Below are positions 5,911-6,020 of a stretch of 6,020 nucleotides of DNA, piece by piece. A program made the translations under genes and the position numbers. This DNA comes from an uncultured Clostridia bacterium. Its GTDB lineage: Bacteria > Bacillota > Clostridia > TANB77 > CAG-508. How positions within the stretch are numbered: position 1 is the first letter of the stretch; every line of letters begins with the position of its first letter. The stretch covers positions 1 through 6,020 of the forward strand of contig CALXQF010000080.1 in assembly GCA_944390505.1 (NCBI GenBank), in the 5' to 3' direction. The notes beneath the pieces were generated by a model. The model had not been told where the DNA came from. It saw nothing but the letters and a program-made list of their open reading frames with translations, and ran no database searches.

Positions 5911-5916
5911 AGTAAC

Positions 5917-5946
5917 AGTATATGAAAAATTTAAGATTATATACAA
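5917..5946 (-). promoter_or_regulatory. Weak candidate promoter of the proximal - strand unit
   Basis: On the - strand TTGTAT (5946-5941) and TATACT (5922-5917) are 18 bases apart. The -10 is good but the -35 matches only three of six positions. A start about seven bases downstream would fall at the conserved 12-mer. Confidence 0.3.
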
Positions 5947-5947
5947 T

Positions 5948-5974
5948 AAAAAACGATAGCCTTTTGAGCTATCG
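5948..5974 (-). terminator. Intrinsic terminator on the - strand
   Basis: CGATAGC (5954-5960) and GCTATCG (5968-5974) form a perfect 7-bp stem. On the - strand it is followed by TTTTTT (5953-5948). It implies a leftward transcript coming from the window end or beyond. Confidence 0.75.
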
Positions 5975-5975
5975 G

Positions 5976-6015
5976 ATTATAATGATTACGTTCTTTTCAG
6001 AACGGACACTAATGT
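5976..6015 (-). repeat. Hairpin element, copy 2
   Basis: On the + strand it reads ATTATAATGATTAC, a hairpin GTTCT-TTTC-AGAAC (5990-6003), then GGACACTAATGT (6004-6015). The 12-mer is identical to copy 1 and lies exactly 105 bases from it. The left flank matches copy 1 with small indels. Confidence 0.65.
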
Positions 6016-6020
6016 TTTAT

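Larger units (their letters stand above)
5826..5912 (-). ncRNA. Candidate - strand small RNA, proximal unit of a tandem pair
   Basis: Reading the - strand, a possible promoter is followed by the 12-mer ACATTAGTGTCC (5910-5899), a hairpin, GTAAGTCATTA, and a 16-bp perfect stem with T-rich sequence after it. The predicted start (near 5911) puts the 12-mer at the 5' end of an RNA of about 75-85 nt, where a pairing seed would lie. The same order occurs in the unit at 5948-6015. The shared layout is seen; transcription is inferred. Confidence 0.35.
5948..6020 (-). ncRNA. Candidate - strand small RNA, distal unit, cut or starting at the window end
   Basis: It has the same order as the unit at 5826-5912: ACATTAGTGTCC (6015-6004), a hairpin GTTCT-GAAA-AGAAC with a stable GNRA-type loop on this strand only, GTAATCATTA, then a terminator stem with six T. 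Any promoter would lie beyond 6020. An alternative is that it is the 3' end of a leftward protein gene: one frame is open from 6018 to a TAA at 5988-5986. Confidence 0.35.

Noticed and set aside
5897..5959. A 20-codon + strand frame starting MDTNVV
   Set aside because: It has no ribosome binding site, its start lies in the hairpin stem, and nothing supports translation.
5854..5976. A - strand frame of about 40 codons with a hydrophobic stretch, ending in the loop of the 16-bp hairpin
   Set aside because: It has no ATG near its beginning and no ribosome binding site, and it overlaps the terminator and repeat. A decayed membrane-protein end remains possible but is not supported enough to annotate.
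5922..6020. A + strand frame open from an ATG at 5922 to the window end (33 codons)
   Set aside because: It has no ribosome binding site, runs through two hairpins and the conserved element, and an open stretch this short is expected by chance.

Overview
The window looks like the chromosome of a low-GC, endospore-forming Bacillota, most likely a Clostridia-type anaerobe. The evidence is the very AT-rich sequence, strong AGGAGG ribosome binding sites, TTGACA/TATAAT-type promoters, an H-type small acid-soluble spore protein gene and a clostridial-looking MutS. The species cannot be fixed from the sequence.

Layout. Bases 1-2228 hold a 5'-truncated mutS on the + strand. Seven bases after its stop begins a separate transcription unit: promoter, short hairpin leader, a 53-aa cysteine-rich peptide gene (2312-2473) and an intrinsic terminator (2490-2520). 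On the - strand, 2557-2790 encodes an SspH-type spore protein. Then come a clear promoter and pgi (3053-4696), whose glucose-6-phosphate isomerase carries an unusual tail of about 107 residues rich in Lys and Glu. A tRNA-Leu(UAG) with its own promoter and terminator follows (4812-5021).

The last kilobase is the least explained part. A strong promoter drives a leader of about 160 nt with competing pairings, ahead of a 56-aa very basic protein (5354-5524) and a terminator. From about 5680 to the end no convincing protein gene is visible, but there are at least seven hairpins. One set forms a plausible + strand small RNA (about 5714-5825). Two tandem copies of a hairpin element with conserved flanks and different stems (5870-5910 and 5976-6015) each lie just before a terminator-like hairpin on the - strand. 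They may be a small tandem sRNA family that continues past the window.

The genes do not form one pathway. mutS (mismatch repair), pgi (glycolysis) and tRNA-Leu are housekeeping genes. The small genes and RNAs between them are single-gene units with their own signals. The best candidates for something undescribed are the - strand hairpin pair, the switch-like leaders of the two small proteins, and the PGI tail.
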